Shown here: one piece after another, positions 25,669 to 35,500 of the stretch
How positions within the stretch are numbered: the stretch's first letter is position 1
Layout: each line of letters starts with the position of its first letter
Assembly (NCBI RefSeq): GCF_040546685.1
Contig: NZ_JBEPOH010000001.1
Span: 1,674,001-1,738,000 of the forward strand
Origin: Variovorax sp. OAS795
Lineage (GTDB): Bacteria > Pseudomonadota > Gammaproteobacteria > Burkholderiales > Burkholderiaceae_C
Length of the DNA: 64,000 nt
Direction of reading: 5' to 3'
Notes under the pieces: generated by a model
Told to the model about the DNA's origin: nothing
What the model saw: the letters and a program-made list of their open reading frames with translations, nothing else
Databases searched by the model: none
Position numbers and translations under genes: made by a program

Positions 25669-26507
25669 AGGCAGTCCGGGCGCGGGACGGGGTGTGCGGC
25701 GCCCGTGGCGAATGGGGCGGATGCGATGGCGGGGATCGACGCGCCGCGTGCCTGCGTCGGCAGCCCGCCTTCGCTCGCATAGAGCGCCGCGAGCATCGGC
25801 TCCGTCACGTTGCCCACGGGTTCGTCGAACACCACCTGGCCGCCGCGCATGCCCACGATGCGCGGAAACCAGCGCAGCGCCAGGTCCACCGCATGCAGGG
25901 AGGCCACGAGCGTGGCGCCGGTCGATTCGCTCTGCGCCACCAGCTGCTGCAGCGTGGCGTCGGCCAGCGTCGGGTCGAGCGCGGACACGGGTTCGTCGGC
26001 CAGCATCAGCGCGGGCCGCTGGTAGAGCACGCGCGCGATGCCCACGCGCTGCAACTGTCCGCCCGAGAGGCGGTCGCAGCGGTCGAACAGCCGGTCTTCG
26101 AGCGAGAGCCGCGACAGGGCTTCGTGCGCGCCTTCCAGGTCCGAGGGGCGCAGCAGCGACGCCATCGCGCGCATCGCGCTCCATTGCCCGAGCCGGCCCG
26201 ACAGCACCGCCGTGACGACGCGCAGGCGTGGCGCGATCGGCGGGCTCTGGTGCACGGTGCCGATGCGCGACCGCAGCTTGCGCAGCGCCGGTGCGGCGAG
26301 GTTCCAGGGTGCTTCGCCAAGCAGCCGCACCGTGCCTTCGCCGGGCCGCAATGCCGCGCCGAGCACGCGCAGCAGCGTGGTCTTGCCGGCACCCGAGGGG
26401 CCGATGACGGCGAGCCGCTCGCCATCGCGCGCGGCCAGCGAGACACCCTGCAGGGCCCGATGGCCGTTCGGGTGCACCAGCCCGACCTCGCCGAGCGCAA
26501 AGCTCAC
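25665..26507 (-). CDS. phnC: PhnC-type ABC transporter ATP-binding protein
   Basis: A 280-residue ATPase. Walker A is [12 protein letters not shown] (from about residue 38), the ABC signature is [13 protein letters not shown], and Walker B is [15 protein letters not shown]. The switch His is in [24 protein letters not shown]. PhnC-like proteins energise uptake of phosphonates, phosphite or, in selenium-linked loci, probably a selenium oxyanion. It lies between the binding-protein gene (31 bases) and the two permeases (overlap). The C-terminal tail of about 35 residues is longer than usual and Ala/Pro-rich. Confidence 0.93.
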   Translation of the reverse strand: MSFALGEVGLVHPNGHRALQGVSLAARDGERLAVIGPSGAGKTTLLRVLGAALRPGEGTVRLLGEAPWNLAAPALRKLRSRIGTVHQSPPIAPRLRVVTAVLSGRLGQWSAMRAMASLLRPSDLEGAHEALSRLSLEDRLFDRCDRLSGGQLQRVGIARVLYQRPALMLADEPVSALDPTLADATLQQLVAQSESTGATLVASLHAVDLALRWFPRIVGMRGGQVVFDEPVGNVTEPMLAALYASEGGLPTQARGASIPAIASAPFATGAAHPVPRPDCL

Positions 26508-26538
26508 GCGAAGGCTCCGGCGGCGCGCCCCTGCCGCA

Positions 26539-27396
26539 TCACTTGACCAGGCCGGCCGACTTGGCGGCGGCTTCGATGCCGTCGTAGTTCGACGACTTGG
26601 TGGCGACGAACTTGCTCGCGCGCTGCAGGTCCATGATCTCCTTCATGGCCGGGTTCGCGGGATCGAGCTTCAGGAAGGCTTCGGTGAGCTTCTTCGTGAG
26701 GGCCGGGTCCAGGCCGGGGCGCACCGTCCAGTTGTAGTCGTAGTAGGTGGGCGTGGTGGCGAGCACGCGCACCTTGGCAGCGTTCGGGTTCTTGCTTTCG
26801 ACCAGCTTTTCCCAGACCGACGCGTTGAGCACGCCGGCCTCGGCGCGCGACGCAGCCACGAAAGCCACGGTGGCGTCGTGCGCGCCCGAGAACGCGACTG
26901 TCTTGAAGTCCTTCTCGGGATCGATGCCCGCCTGCATCAGGAAGTAGCGCGGCATCAGGCTGCCCGAGGTGGAAGAGGGCGCACCGAACGCGAAGGTCTT
27001 GCCCTTCAGGTCGGCCAGGGTCTTGGCGCTGCTGTCCTGCGGCACGATGAACTTGCTGGTGAACACCTCGTCTTCGGCGCGCTGCACGATCGGCACGGCG
27101 CCGCCGTTGGTGCGGATGCGGGCCTGCACGAAGGTGAAGCCGCCGAGCCAGGCCAGGTCGATCTTGTTGGTGGCCAGGCCCTCGACCACGGCGGCGTAGT
27201 CGGTCACGGGCGTGAACTGCACCTCGAGGCCGGTTTCCTTCTTCAGGTAGTCGCCCAGGGGCGTGAACTTGCGCTGCAGCTCCGTGGGGGCCTCGTCGGG
27301 AATGGCGGACACGCGCAGCACCTTGCCTTGTGCCGAGGCACCCAGGGCGAGGACGGACAGCGAAAGTGCAAGGGCAAGGCGAAAGAGGGGTTTCAT
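26539..27396 (-). CDS. phnD: PhnD-type periplasmic substrate-binding protein (putative selenium transporter)
   Basis: A 285-residue periplasmic protein with a Sec signal peptide ([16 protein letters not shown], cleavage near residue 23). The mature part follows the PhnD family: [51 protein letters not shown] and the pocket [13 protein letters not shown]. Close relatives encoded beside selD and mnmH are catalogued as putative selenate-binding proteins. It is the first gene of the transporter unit and is divergent from selD across 118 bases, so both probably share a control region. The ligand is inferred from context only. Confidence 0.9.
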   Translation of the reverse strand: MKPLFRLALALSLSVLALGASAQGKVLRVSAIPDEAPTELQRKFTPLGDYLKKETGLEVQFTPVTDYAAVVEGLATNKIDLAWLGGFTFVQARIRTNGGAVPIVQRAEDEVFTSKFIVPQDSSAKTLADLKGKTFAFGAPSSTSGSLMPRYFLMQAGIDPEKDFKTVAFSGAHDATVAFVAASRAEAGVLNASVWEKLVESKNPNAAKVRVLATTPTYYDYNWTVRPGLDPALTKKLTEAFLKLDPANPAMKEIMDLQRASKFVATKSSNYDGIEAAAKSAGLVK

Positions 27397-27514
27397 GGAA
27401 TGGCGCGGCAGGGCGCAAGGAGGACGGACAACCCTCGATTGTAGAAACCCGCGCCCGGGCGCCGTTCCCGGCCCGCTTCGATAATGGGCGATTGCCCCCG
27501 CTCCGAATTGCGCC

Positions 27515-28603
27515 ATGACCGACACCCCGACGATTTCCGCTCCCGACCCGCTCAACCCGCTGGCGCCGTTGCGGCTCACCAGCTTCTCCCATGGCGGCGG
27601 ATGCGGCTGCAAGATCGCGCCCGGCGTGCTGTCGGAAATATTGAAGAACAGCGGCGGCGGCCTGATTCCGCCCGAGCTGATGGTGGGCATCGAAACCGCC
27701 GACGATGCGGCCGTCTACCGCCTCAACGACAAGCAGGCGCTGATCGCGACGACCGACTTCTTCATGCCGATCGTCGACGACCCGTACGAGTTCGGCCGCA
27801 TTGCCGCCACCAATGCCATCAGCGACGTGTATGCGATGGGGGGCCGGCCGATCATGGCGCTGGCGCTGGTCGCGATGCCGGTCAACCAGCTGCCGGTATC
27901 GGTCATCGGCGACATCGTGCGCGGCGGGCAGGACGTGTGCCGCGCGGCCGGCATCCCGATCGCGGGCGGGCACACCATCGATTCCGTCGAGCCGATCTAC
28001 GGGCTGGTGGTGATGGGCCTGGTCGATCCGTTTCACGTCAAGCGCAACGCCGAGGCGCGCGCGGGCGACGTGCTGGTGCTGGGCAAGCCGCTGGGCGTGG
28101 GCGTGCTCTCGGCCGCGCTCAAGAAGGAGAAGCTGCCGCTCGCGGGCTACCGCCAGCTCATCGAGAACACCACGCGGCTCAATACGCCGGGCATGGCGCT
28201 GGCCACGATGCCGGGCGTGCACGCGCTCACCGATGTCACCGGCTTCGGGCTGGCCGGCCATGTGCTCGAACTCGCGCGCGGCGCCGGGCTCACCGCTGTC
28301 ATCGAGTGGCCGCGCGTGCCGCTGCTGGACGGCGTGGCGGCCATGGCGGCGGACGGCTTCGTGACCGGCGCCTCGGGCCGCAACTGGGCCGGCTACGGCA
28401 TGGACGTCGAGCTCGCGCCGGGCCTGCCCGCCACCGCGCAGGCGCTGCTGAGCGATCCGCAGACCTCGGGCGGGCTGCTGGTGAGCTGTGCCGCCGAATC
28501 GGCCGATGCGGTGCTGCAGGTGTTCCGCGGCGAAGGCTTTGCGCACGCCGCGGTCGTCGGCCGGATGGCGCCCGGCCCTGCGCGGCTGCGCGTCTCGGCC
28601 TGA
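27515..28603 (+). CDS. selD: Selenide, water dikinase (selenophosphate synthase)
   Basis: Makes selenophosphate from selenide and ATP. The 362-residue protein has the N-terminal active loop HGGGCGCKIAP with Cys30 and Lys33 (Cys form, not selenocysteine), then a GIETADDAAVYRL segment, TTDFFMPIVDDPYEFGRIAA, and an AIR-synthase-like C-terminal domain with LTDVTGFGLAGH and SDPQTSGGLL. It faces the PhnD/mnmH unit divergently. The only selenium user visible is MnmH; no selA, selB or selC is in the window. It supports a selenouridine rather than selenocysteine role, as far as this window shows. Confidence 0.96.
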   Translation: MTDTPTISAPDPLNPLAPLRLTSFSHGGGCGCKIAPGVLSEILKNSGGGLIPPELMVGIETADDAAVYRLNDKQALIATTDFFMPIVDDPYEFGRIAATNAISDVYAMGGRPIMALALVAMPVNQLPVSVIGDIVRGGQDVCRAAGIPIAGGHTIDSVEPIYGLVVMGLVDPFHVKRNAEARAGDVLVLGKPLGVGVLSAALKKEKLPLAGYRQLIENTTRLNTPGMALATMPGVHALTDVTGFGLAGHVLELARGAGLTAVIEWPRVPLLDGVAAMAADGFVTGASGRNWAGYGMDVELAPGLPATAQALLSDPQTSGGLLVSCAAESADAVLQVFRGEGFAHAAVVGRMAPGPARLRVSA

Positions 28604-28703
28604 AGACCATGAAGCCGGATGGCCCCGGCGCAGCGCGCCGCTTCGGGCCAGAATGCCATCCAGGGGAGACAGGTCGTCTTCGGCAGTCCACAACGGAGGT
28701 CGC

Positions 28704-29204
28704 ATGATGCGCACATCGGTTCTCTTCATTCCGGCCATGGCGGCCATGGCCGTATTCGCTGCACTCGCTGCGGCCGGCGCCCAGGCCGCCGGCGTGGTCC
28801 GCTGCACCGATGCGAGCGGCGCCATCGCCTACACCGACGGTCCTTGTCCCGCGGGCAGCCGGGTCTCTCGCCAGGTGCCCCTCACCGAACCGGTGGCGGT
28901 GATTCCTTCGGCCTCCGCCGAGGCGAAGCGGCCGGCGTACACGCCGGCGCCACGCGCGGCGTTGCCGCCACCCCCCGTGGCCGGCGCCCCGCAGGGCCCG
29001 GCCATCATTCCGCGCAATGTCGACGAGCCGCGCGCGGAGGCCGAGTCGCCACCGCCGGTCTACAGCTGGGGACCGGAGCCGTACTACGACGGCGGGCGTC
29101 CCATCGTTCGTCCTCGGCACCCCCGCCCGCAGGTCGACCCGGGTCCGCCGCCGGGCCAGCGGCCGTGCCAGAACCTCGCGGGCCTCAAGCGCAGCAACTG
29201 CTGA
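28704..29204 (+). CDS. Secreted DUF4124-like, proline-rich protein
   Basis: A 166-residue exported protein. The signal peptide (residues 1-28, ending AAGAQA) is followed by VVRCTDASGAIAYTDGPCPAGS, the short Cys-containing beta module resembling DUF4124. The rest is Pro/Ala-rich and probably unstructured, with a final Cys pair (PCQNL and the C-terminal NC). A ggagg sequence lies before the ATG. It is located 100 bases after selD and 13 bases before the RNase H gene. The role at the envelope is unknown. Confidence 0.78.
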   Translation: MMRTSVLFIPAMAAMAVFAALAAAGAQAAGVVRCTDASGAIAYTDGPCPAGSRVSRQVPLTEPVAVIPSASAEAKRPAYTPAPRAALPPPPVAGAPQGPAIIPRNVDEPRAEAESPPPVYSWGPEPYYDGGRPIVRPRHPRPQVDPGPPPGQRPCQNLAGLKRSNC

Positions 29205-29217
29205 GCTGCGGGAGCCG

Positions 29218-29661
29218 ATGCCGCCGGGCCATTGGACCGTCTACTGTGACGGCAGCGCCATGCCGAACCCCGGCCGCATGGGAGCCGGCGCGGTCATCAC
29301 CGCGCCCGACGGCACGCGCCACACCCTGTCGCAGGCGAGCCATGCGATCGGCTGCAACAACGAAGCCGAGCTCCGGGCACTGACTCTCGCGCTGGAGGAC
29401 CTGAAGGCGCGCGGCGCGACTTCGGTGCTGGCCTACACCGACAACAGCATCCTCGTCGAGCAGCTCGTCGCGGCCGGTGCCCGGCCGATCGCGCGCCTGG
29501 CAAACCTCTTCGACGAGGCGCGCCTCTTGCTCGCATCGTTCGAGGAGGCGAGCCTGCGATGGGTGCCTCGGCACCGCAACTACGAGGCCGATGCACTGGC
29601 GCGCGCATCGCTGGGCTTTGCGCCCAAGCCGCCACCCAGGGCGGCCAAGAAGAAGCGCTGA
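29218..29661 (+). CDS. RNase HI-like nuclease
   Basis: A 147-residue RNase H fold protein. All four acidic catalytic residues can be placed: Asp in VYCDGSAMPNPG, Glu in NNEAELRAL, Asp in AYTDNSILV and Asp in NYEADALARAS. The C terminus is basic (PPRAAKKKR), which may help bind nucleic acid. The classical rnhA of this group is normally elsewhere with dnaQ, so this is likely a second, stand-alone family member; the substrate (RNA/DNA hybrid) is inferred. The start has ggag 4 bases upstream, rather close. Confidence 0.85.
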   Translation: MPPGHWTVYCDGSAMPNPGRMGAGAVITAPDGTRHTLSQASHAIGCNNEAELRALTLALEDLKARGATSVLAYTDNSILVEQLVAAGARPIARLANLFDEARLLLASFEEASLRWVPRHRNYEADALARASLGFAPKPPPRAAKKKR

Positions 29662-29709
29662 CGCAGGGCGCCGGGCGGGGCTTCCGGCAGACGCCATATC
29701 ATCCGCGTC

Positions 29710-29958
29710 ATGACAGAAGCCACTCCTCTCCCGCCCCTTCCCGACCACCTCTCCAGCGATCCGCGCAGCCCCCATCACGTGGCGGCCGTCTTCGAGCACG
29801 ACGTCGGCATCCGCTTCAACGACAAGGAACGCCTCGACGTGGAGGAATACTGCATCAGCGAAGGCTGGATCAAGGTGCCCGCGGGCAAGACCGTGGACCG
29901 CAAGGGCAAGCCGCTTTTGATCAAGCTCAAGGGCCGGGTCGAGGCGTTCTACCGCTAA
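29710..29958 (+). CDS. DUF3297 family protein
   Basis: An 82-residue soluble protein with the full DUF3297 pattern: LPDHLSSDPRSPHHVAAVFEH, GIRFNDKERLDVEEYCISEGWI and VPAGKTVDRKGKPLLIKLKG. The family is well conserved in proteobacteria and has no known function; the name glutathione peroxidase seen in some databases is not supported by any motif here. A hairpin that could end transcription lies 22 bases after the stop codon. Confidence 0.93.
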   Translation: MTEATPLPPLPDHLSSDPRSPHHVAAVFEHDVGIRFNDKERLDVEEYCISEGWIKVPAGKTVDRKGKPLLIKLKGRVEAFYR

Positions 29959-29980
29959 ACGCGCTCACCTCCCGTGACCC

Positions 29981-30006
29981 CGGGGCTCGCGATCGAGCCC
30001 CGTTCC
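29981..30006 (+). terminator. Stem-loop after the DUF3297 gene
   Basis: A perfect 9-base stem cggggctcg / cgagccccg with a cgat loop begins 22 bases after the stop codon and is followed by ttcc rather than a long T run. The strong GC stem suggests transcription ends here, but the weak T tract makes it an imperfect intrinsic terminator. Confidence 0.5.
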
Positions 30007-30049
30007 ACTAACGATTTCACACAAAAAAGTCGGCGATCTTGCATCTTTA

Positions 30050-30062
30050 GTTGTCGTACAAC
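30050..30062. promoter_or_regulatory. GTTGT-CGT-ACAAC dyad upstream of the pectate lyase gene
   Basis: An inverted repeat gttgt / acaac with three central bases, in an unusually AT-rich 210-base gap before the pectate lyase gene. TTGT-N3-ACAA sites are typical operators of GntR/FadR-type regulators of sugar-acid use. It lies about 105 bases upstream of the ATG, suitable for promoter control. The regulator is not in the window. Confidence 0.45.
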
Positions 30063-30168
30063 GTTCTAGCAAAACGGCTCGGAATGGCAGAATTTCCGGC
30101 AACTCATCGGACATCGTATGAGTTGAAAAGTACCAAAGCGGACCACCGCTCTCAACTGGAGACAAAAG

Positions 30169-31983
30169 ATGAAACGAAGAAACTTCGTCCTCTCGACCCT
30201 TTCGCCCCTCGCGCTGAGCGCTTGCGGGGGCGGCGGAGGAGATGGGCCCGCCTTTCCGCCGTTCCCGGTTCCCCCGCCAGCGCCTGCCCCGGAGCCGCCG
30301 CCCAGCACCGAGGTGCTGGCGCGCAAGGCGATGCGGCGCGCCGCGGGCTTCATGGACGAAACGGTGTCCTACCGCGGCGGCTACGTCTGGGCCTACCTGC
30401 CGGACCTCTCGATGCTCTGGGGCGAGATGGAAGCCCGCCGCACCATGTGCTGGATCCAGCCGCCCGGCACCCCGACGGCGGGGCATTGCATGCTCGACGC
30501 CTATCACGCGACGGGCGACGAACTCTTCTACAACGCCGCCGAACGCACGGGGCTCGCGCTGATCGAGGCGCAGCATGCGTCGGGCGGCTGGAACTACATC
30601 CACGACTTTGCCGGCGAAGCCTCGCTGCGCGAGTGGTACGCCACGGTGGGCGCCAACGGCTGGCGGCTGGAGGAGTTCCAGCACTACTACGCCAACGCCA
30701 CCTTCGACGACGCGGGCACGGCGGTGTCGTCGCAGTTCATGCTGCGCATGTACCTCGAGAAAAAAGACCCGCGCTTCCTCGCGGCGCTGCAGAAGGCCAT
30801 CGGCTTCGTCACGCAGGCGCAGTTCGCCGGCGGCGTGGCCGAGGGCGGCTGGCCGCAGCGCTATCCGCCGTCGCCGGACGCGATCTCCTCGATGCCGCTG
30901 CCCAATCCGCAGCAGCTGCCCGCGGGCGCCACGGCGGGCATGGAGGATGGCGACTACACGCGCCACGTCACCTTCAACGACGACGTGGCGGGCGAGAACA
31001 TCAAGTTCATGCTGATGTGCGTGGTGGCGCTCGGCGACCAGAGCCTCGTGCCGTACATCACCCGCGCGATGGATTGCCTGCGCCGCATGCAGCAGCCCGG
31101 GCCGCAGGCAGGCTGGGGCTTGCAGCACCTGGCCACGGACCAGAACGGCCGCCCGGCCGGGGCGCCTGCCGGCGCGCGCAGCTACGAGCCGAGGTCGCTG
31201 GCCACGCACACCACGCAGACCAACGTGCAGCAGCTGTTCAACTATTTCCGCCTCACGGGCGATCGCGGCTACCTGGCCCGCGTGCCGGAGGCGCTCGACT
31301 GGCTGGACAGCTGCAAGCTCACCGACACCATGATCGCGGAGAACCCGCTCCTCAAGGGGCGCACGCACCCCACCTTCGTGGAGCTCGGCACCAACCAGCC
31401 GCGCTTCGTGCACCGCTATGGCTCGAACATCCACAACGGCGCCTACTACGTCGACCATGACCATCGCGCCACGCCGAGCCATTACTCGGCGGGCCGCAGC
31501 ATCGACATCGCGGGCATGCGCCAGACCTACGCCCAGCTCAACGGCATGAGCGATGCGGCCATCCAGCAGATGGTTGCGGCCTCACCGCTGCGCCACGGGG
31601 AGCAAAGGCCGTTGCCGAAGTATTTCTCGATCCGGGAGGTGGACTTTGCCGACCTGTTCGCCGACCGCGTCATGACCACCCCGGCGGTGAGCGCAACCGA
31701 TGCCGCGGCCGTGATGGACAAGCTCGATCCGAAGGGCTACTGGCTTGCGCCGCTGTCGGCCGTGACCAACCCATACAAGGGCGATGGCCCTTCCACGCCG
31801 TACACGGGCGATGCCTACCGCAGCAAGCACGTGGGCGATGTGTACGACACCTCGCCCTACGATCCCGCGGACCCGCCGCTGATCGAACCCTACGTGAAGA
31901 AGGAGCAGCCGCAAGCGATCACGGTGGCGAGCTTCGTGAGCAACATGGGCAAGCTCATCGCATTCACCGCGCCTGTCGTCTAA
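30169..31983 (+). CDS. Pectate lyase family 10-like lipoprotein
   Basis: A 604-residue protein. The N terminus MKRRNFVLSTLSPLALSAC is a twin-Arg-less lipoprotein signal with the lipidated Cys at residue 19, followed by a Gly and Pro-rich linker. The remainder fits the PL10 pectic acid lyase fold, an alpha/alpha barrel: MLWGEMEARRTMCWIQPPGTP, GGWNYIHDFAGE, GGVAEGGWPQRYPP and YTRHVTFNDDV. PL10 enzymes cut polygalacturonate by beta-elimination with calcium. The protein is longer than the ordinary PL10 domain (about 330 residues), with a long C-terminal extension of unknown role. It would act at the cell surface or periplasm. No other pectin genes are adjacent. Confidence 0.8.
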   Translation: MKRRNFVLSTLSPLALSACGGGGGDGPAFPPFPVPPPAPAPEPPPSTEVLARKAMRRAAGFMDETVSYRGGYVWAYLPDLSMLWGEMEARRTMCWIQPPGTPTAGHCMLDAYHATGDELFYNAAERTGLALIEAQHASGGWNYIHDFAGEASLREWYATVGANGWRLEEFQHYYANATFDDAGTAVSSQFMLRMYLEKKDPRFLAALQKAIGFVTQAQFAGGVAEGGWPQRYPPSPDAISSMPLPNPQQLPAGATAGMEDGDYTRHVTFNDDVAGENIKFMLMCVVALGDQSLVPYITRAMDCLRRMQQPGPQAGWGLQHLATDQNGRPAGAPAGARSYEPRSLATHTTQTNVQQLFNYFRLTGDRGYLARVPEALDWLDSCKLTDTMIAENPLLKGRTHPTFVELGTNQPRFVHRYGSNIHNGAYYVDHDHRATPSHYSAGRSIDIAGMRQTYAQLNGMSDAAIQQMVAASPLRHGEQRPLPKYFSIREVDFADLFADRVMTTPAVSATDAAAVMDKLDPKGYWLAPLSAVTNPYKGDGPSTPYTGDAYRSKHVGDVYDTSPYDPADPPLIEPYVKKEQPQAITVASFVSNMGKLIAFTAPVV

Positions 31984-32007
31984 TCGGCCCTACAAGGGGG
32001 CCACATC

Positions 32008-32523
32008 ATGCAGAAAGCGCTTCGTGCCGTGCGCGGCAACATCACCACGCTGCAGGTCGATGCCATCGTCAATGCAGCGAACTCGTCGCTGCTGGGCGGT
32101 GGCGGCGTGGATGGCGCGATCCATCGCGCGGCCGGGCCCGAACTCCTGCATGAGTGCCGCCTGCTGGCGGGCTGCAAGACCGGCGAGGCCAAGCTGACCA
32201 AGGGCTACCGGCTGCCGGCCCGGTTCATCATCCACACCGTGGGCCCGGTCTGGCGCGGCGGCGCGAACGGCGAGCCCGAACTGCTCGCATCGTGCTACCG
32301 GCGGTCGATGGAAATCGCCGGGCAACACGGTGTCCGGACCCTCGCGTTTCCTTCGATCAGCACGGGCATCTACGGCTACCCGATCGAACTTGCGGCGCCC
32401 CTTGCGGTGGCCACGGTCCGGTCGGCGCTGGCCGAGAGTGGCAGCGTTCAGGAGGTCACGTTCTGCTGCTTCTCGGACGCGGACCTTGCGGTGTACGAGG
32501 CAGCGCTCGCGGGGCCTGCCTAG
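32008..32523 (+). CDS. Macro-domain O-acetyl-ADP-ribose deacetylase
   Basis: A 171-residue macro-domain protein of the YmdB type. [35 protein letters not shown] holds the catalytic Asn/Asp region and the glycine loop, and [12 protein letters not shown] is the second ADP-ribose-binding loop. It hydrolyses O-acetyl-ADP-ribose or removes ADP-ribose from proteins. It follows the pectate lyase gene by 24 bases on the same strand and is convergent with the long alpha-2-macroglobulin gene. Confidence 0.93.
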   Translation: MQKALRAVRGNITTLQVDAIVNAANSSLLGGGGVDGAIHRAAGPELLHECRLLAGCKTGEAKLTKGYRLPARFIIHTVGPVWRGGANGEPELLASCYRRSMEIAGQHGVRTLAFPSISTGIYGYPIELAAPLAVATVRSALAESGSVQEVTFCCFSDADLAVYEAALAGPA

Positions 32524-32539
32524 CAAGCCCCGGCCAGCC

Positions 32540-35500
32540 TTACTTCGCGGCTTCCACCTTCACCCGCGCATTCGGCGTCTCGCCGAACATTTCCGGCGCA
32601 TACATCGCCTCCACGCGGCTCGGCGGCAGCGCGAAGTCGCCGGCGTTGTTCAGGCGCACGGTGTACTCGACCTTGACCACGCCCTTGGGCAGGTATTCGT
32701 AGTAGCTGCGGAAGGCCTCGAAGCTGCGCTCCTCGAACGCCGGCCAGCCGGCGCCCGACTTCTTTTCGCCTTGCGTGGCAATCTGCGAGTCGCGGCCCAG
32801 GCCGCTGCCCAGGATGGTGGCGCCGGCCGGAATCGGGTCGCTCACCACCACCCAGGTCATGTCCGCGCTGGCGTTCACCTCGACGGTCACGCGCAGCACG
32901 TCGCCGCGCGTGTACTTGCCCGCGGTGGCCTGCTCGACCGGCGTGATGGTCTTCTTGATCGCGTAGCCGGCGGCGAACGGCGCCTTCAGCTGCACCGCGG
33001 CAATCGACTGCATCGTGAGCCACGGCTTGCCGGTGCCTTGCTGCGTGACCAGCAGCGTGTCGCGCACCGGCGCACCCGAGGGCGATGCGGCCCAGGGCAG
33101 GAACATGGTGTTGTTGGCCAGGTTGCCGGGCGAGGCGGGCGCGCCGAAGAAGGTGGTCTGGTTCGGTGCACCGGCCGGGTCGGTGGTCTTCACGCGCACG
33201 ACGTTGCGCCAGTCGACCTGTGCCTTCACCGCACCCAGCGTGGCGGCAGTGACGCCGGCCACCGGTGTGCTCTCGAAAACCTTGGAGAACTTCTCGAGCG
33301 CGAGCCCGCCCCACAGGTTGGCGGTGGTGGTGTGCCAGGCGCCGTTCTGCTGGCGGCCGATGAAGCCGCTGGCGAGCTTGCCGATGTCGTCCTTCCAGGC
33401 CGGGTCGTCCATCACGCTGAGCAAAAGACGCGCGGTGTTGACGTCGCCGTTGGTCATGAGCCACCACCAGTAGTCGTCCTGCTCGGTGCTGAAGACCAGC
33501 CTGGTGCCCTGGTAAGACAGGCGCGCCTTCAGCACGTTGCTGGCTTCGTCCAGCCGCTGCTGGCGCTGCGGCACGTCCTGCACGCGCTTCAGGATGTTGA
33601 GCCAGTCGATCACCGCGGAGGTGGGCCACTGGTTCGGCGCAATGGTGATGCTGCCGAGCATGCTGCCCTTGGCCGCGCCATAGCGCGACAGGGCCTCGAG
33701 CGCGGCGAGCTTGCGCACGTCCAGGTCCTTGCGCGGGCTCCAGAACTCGCGCTGGATCCGGCCTTCGACAAAGGCGATGAGGCCCGATTGCATCGGCGCA
33801 CGCGCTTCGTCGGGCAGCGCGAAGGCCGGGTTCAGGGCCGCCGCCTCGTGCGTGGCCGCGAGCAGGTAGGAGGTCAGGATGTCGCTGCCGCGGTTGGACT
33901 CACCGTCGCGCGGCGGAAAGTAGTTTGCCAGGCCGTCGCTGTCCAGGTAGGTGGGCAGCTGGGCCAGCACGCCCTGCCACATCTTCGCGTCGCGCAGGCC
34001 GACCGACTTGCTGGTCTTCTGTTCGAGGCAGGCGAAGGGGTAGTTGGCGAACCAGTCGCGCACGCCCGGCAGGCCTTCGGCGAGCCTGGGTTGCAGCGAA
34101 AGCTTCAGGCCGCCGCGGCCGGGCAGGGCGTCGGCGGGCGGTGCCACGTCGAGCGTGAAAGGCCCGTCGACCTGCACCAGCGTGGCCTGCTGCACCGTGA
34201 GCGGCACCGAGGGCACGATGCGCTGGCGCACCTTGAGCGCGTCGCGTGCGCCGCCGAGCGTGTCCCGGGCTTCGATCTCCCAGAGGATGGCTTCGGCGCG
34301 CGTTTGCGCAAGCTGTGCGGGCGCTGTCACCATCCAGGCGACTTCGCGCGCCTCGCCGGCGGGGATGTCCACTGTCTGCGTCTCCAGCGTGAGCAGCGTG
34401 GCGCGCGGCGTGGCTTCCACCTTCATCGGTTTCTGCGTGGTGTTGCGCAGCGTGATTTGTGCGCGGAACTGGTCGTCCTCGCGCACCAGCGGCGGCAGGC
34501 CGCTGATGATCTGCAGGTCCTGCGTGGCCTGGATGGTGGCCTGGCCGGTGCCGAACAGGCTGGTGCCCGAATCGGCCACGGCCACGATCCTGAAGGTGGT
34601 GAGTGCATCGTTGAGCGGCACCGTCACCACGGCCTGGCCATTGGCGTCGAGCACCACCTTCGGGTTCCACAGCAAGAGCGTGTCGAGCAGCTCGCGCGTC
34701 TGCCCCTTGCCGCCGCCGCCGCCCGCGGGCACGGCCTTGCGCCCGTAGTGGCGCCGGCCGACGATTTCCATCTGCGCGGTGGAGGTGGAAACGCCCCAGC
34801 TGCGCCGCTGCAGCATCGCGTTGAGCAGGTTCCAGCTGTCGTTGGGCATCAGCTCCAGCAGGGCTTGGTCGACCGCGGCCAAGGCCACTTCGGCACCGGC
34901 CGCGGGCTTGCCGTCGGGCAGCTTGGCGGAGATGGTGACCTGCGCCTTGCCGCGCACCGGGTAGCTGGGCTTGTCGCTGGTCACGGTCACGTCGATCTGG
35001 TGTGCGCGCGTGCCGACGCGGATCTCGGCCATGCCGAGGCGGTAGGCGGGCTTGCTCAGGTCGACCATCGCGGTCGGTGCGACGTATTCCTTGCCTTCGT
35101 ACCAGAAGGCGGTCCACCACTCGCGCGGTGCCTTGAAGCCCCAGGTGAAGAAGCTGTACCACGGCACTTCGCGCAGGCGGCCGCGCAGCGCGAGCACGCT
35201 CACGTAGGCGTTCGGCCCCCACTCGGGTTTGACCTGCAGGCTCACGGTCGGGTCCTTGCCGTCGAGCTGCACCACCTGGGTCTCGATGATGCCCTCGCGT
35301 TCGACCGACACCAGCGCGGTGGCAAAGCGGAACGGGCTGCGCACCTGGAACTTGGCCGTCTCGCCGGGCTGGTAGCTCTTTTTCTCGGGCAGCACGTCGA
35401 TGCGGTCGTTGTCCTCGCCGCCGAACCAGAGTTCGCCCTGTTTGGTCACATAGACCGAGCTGGCGGCGCGGCTGTCGCGGCCTTCGCTGTCGGTGGCGCT

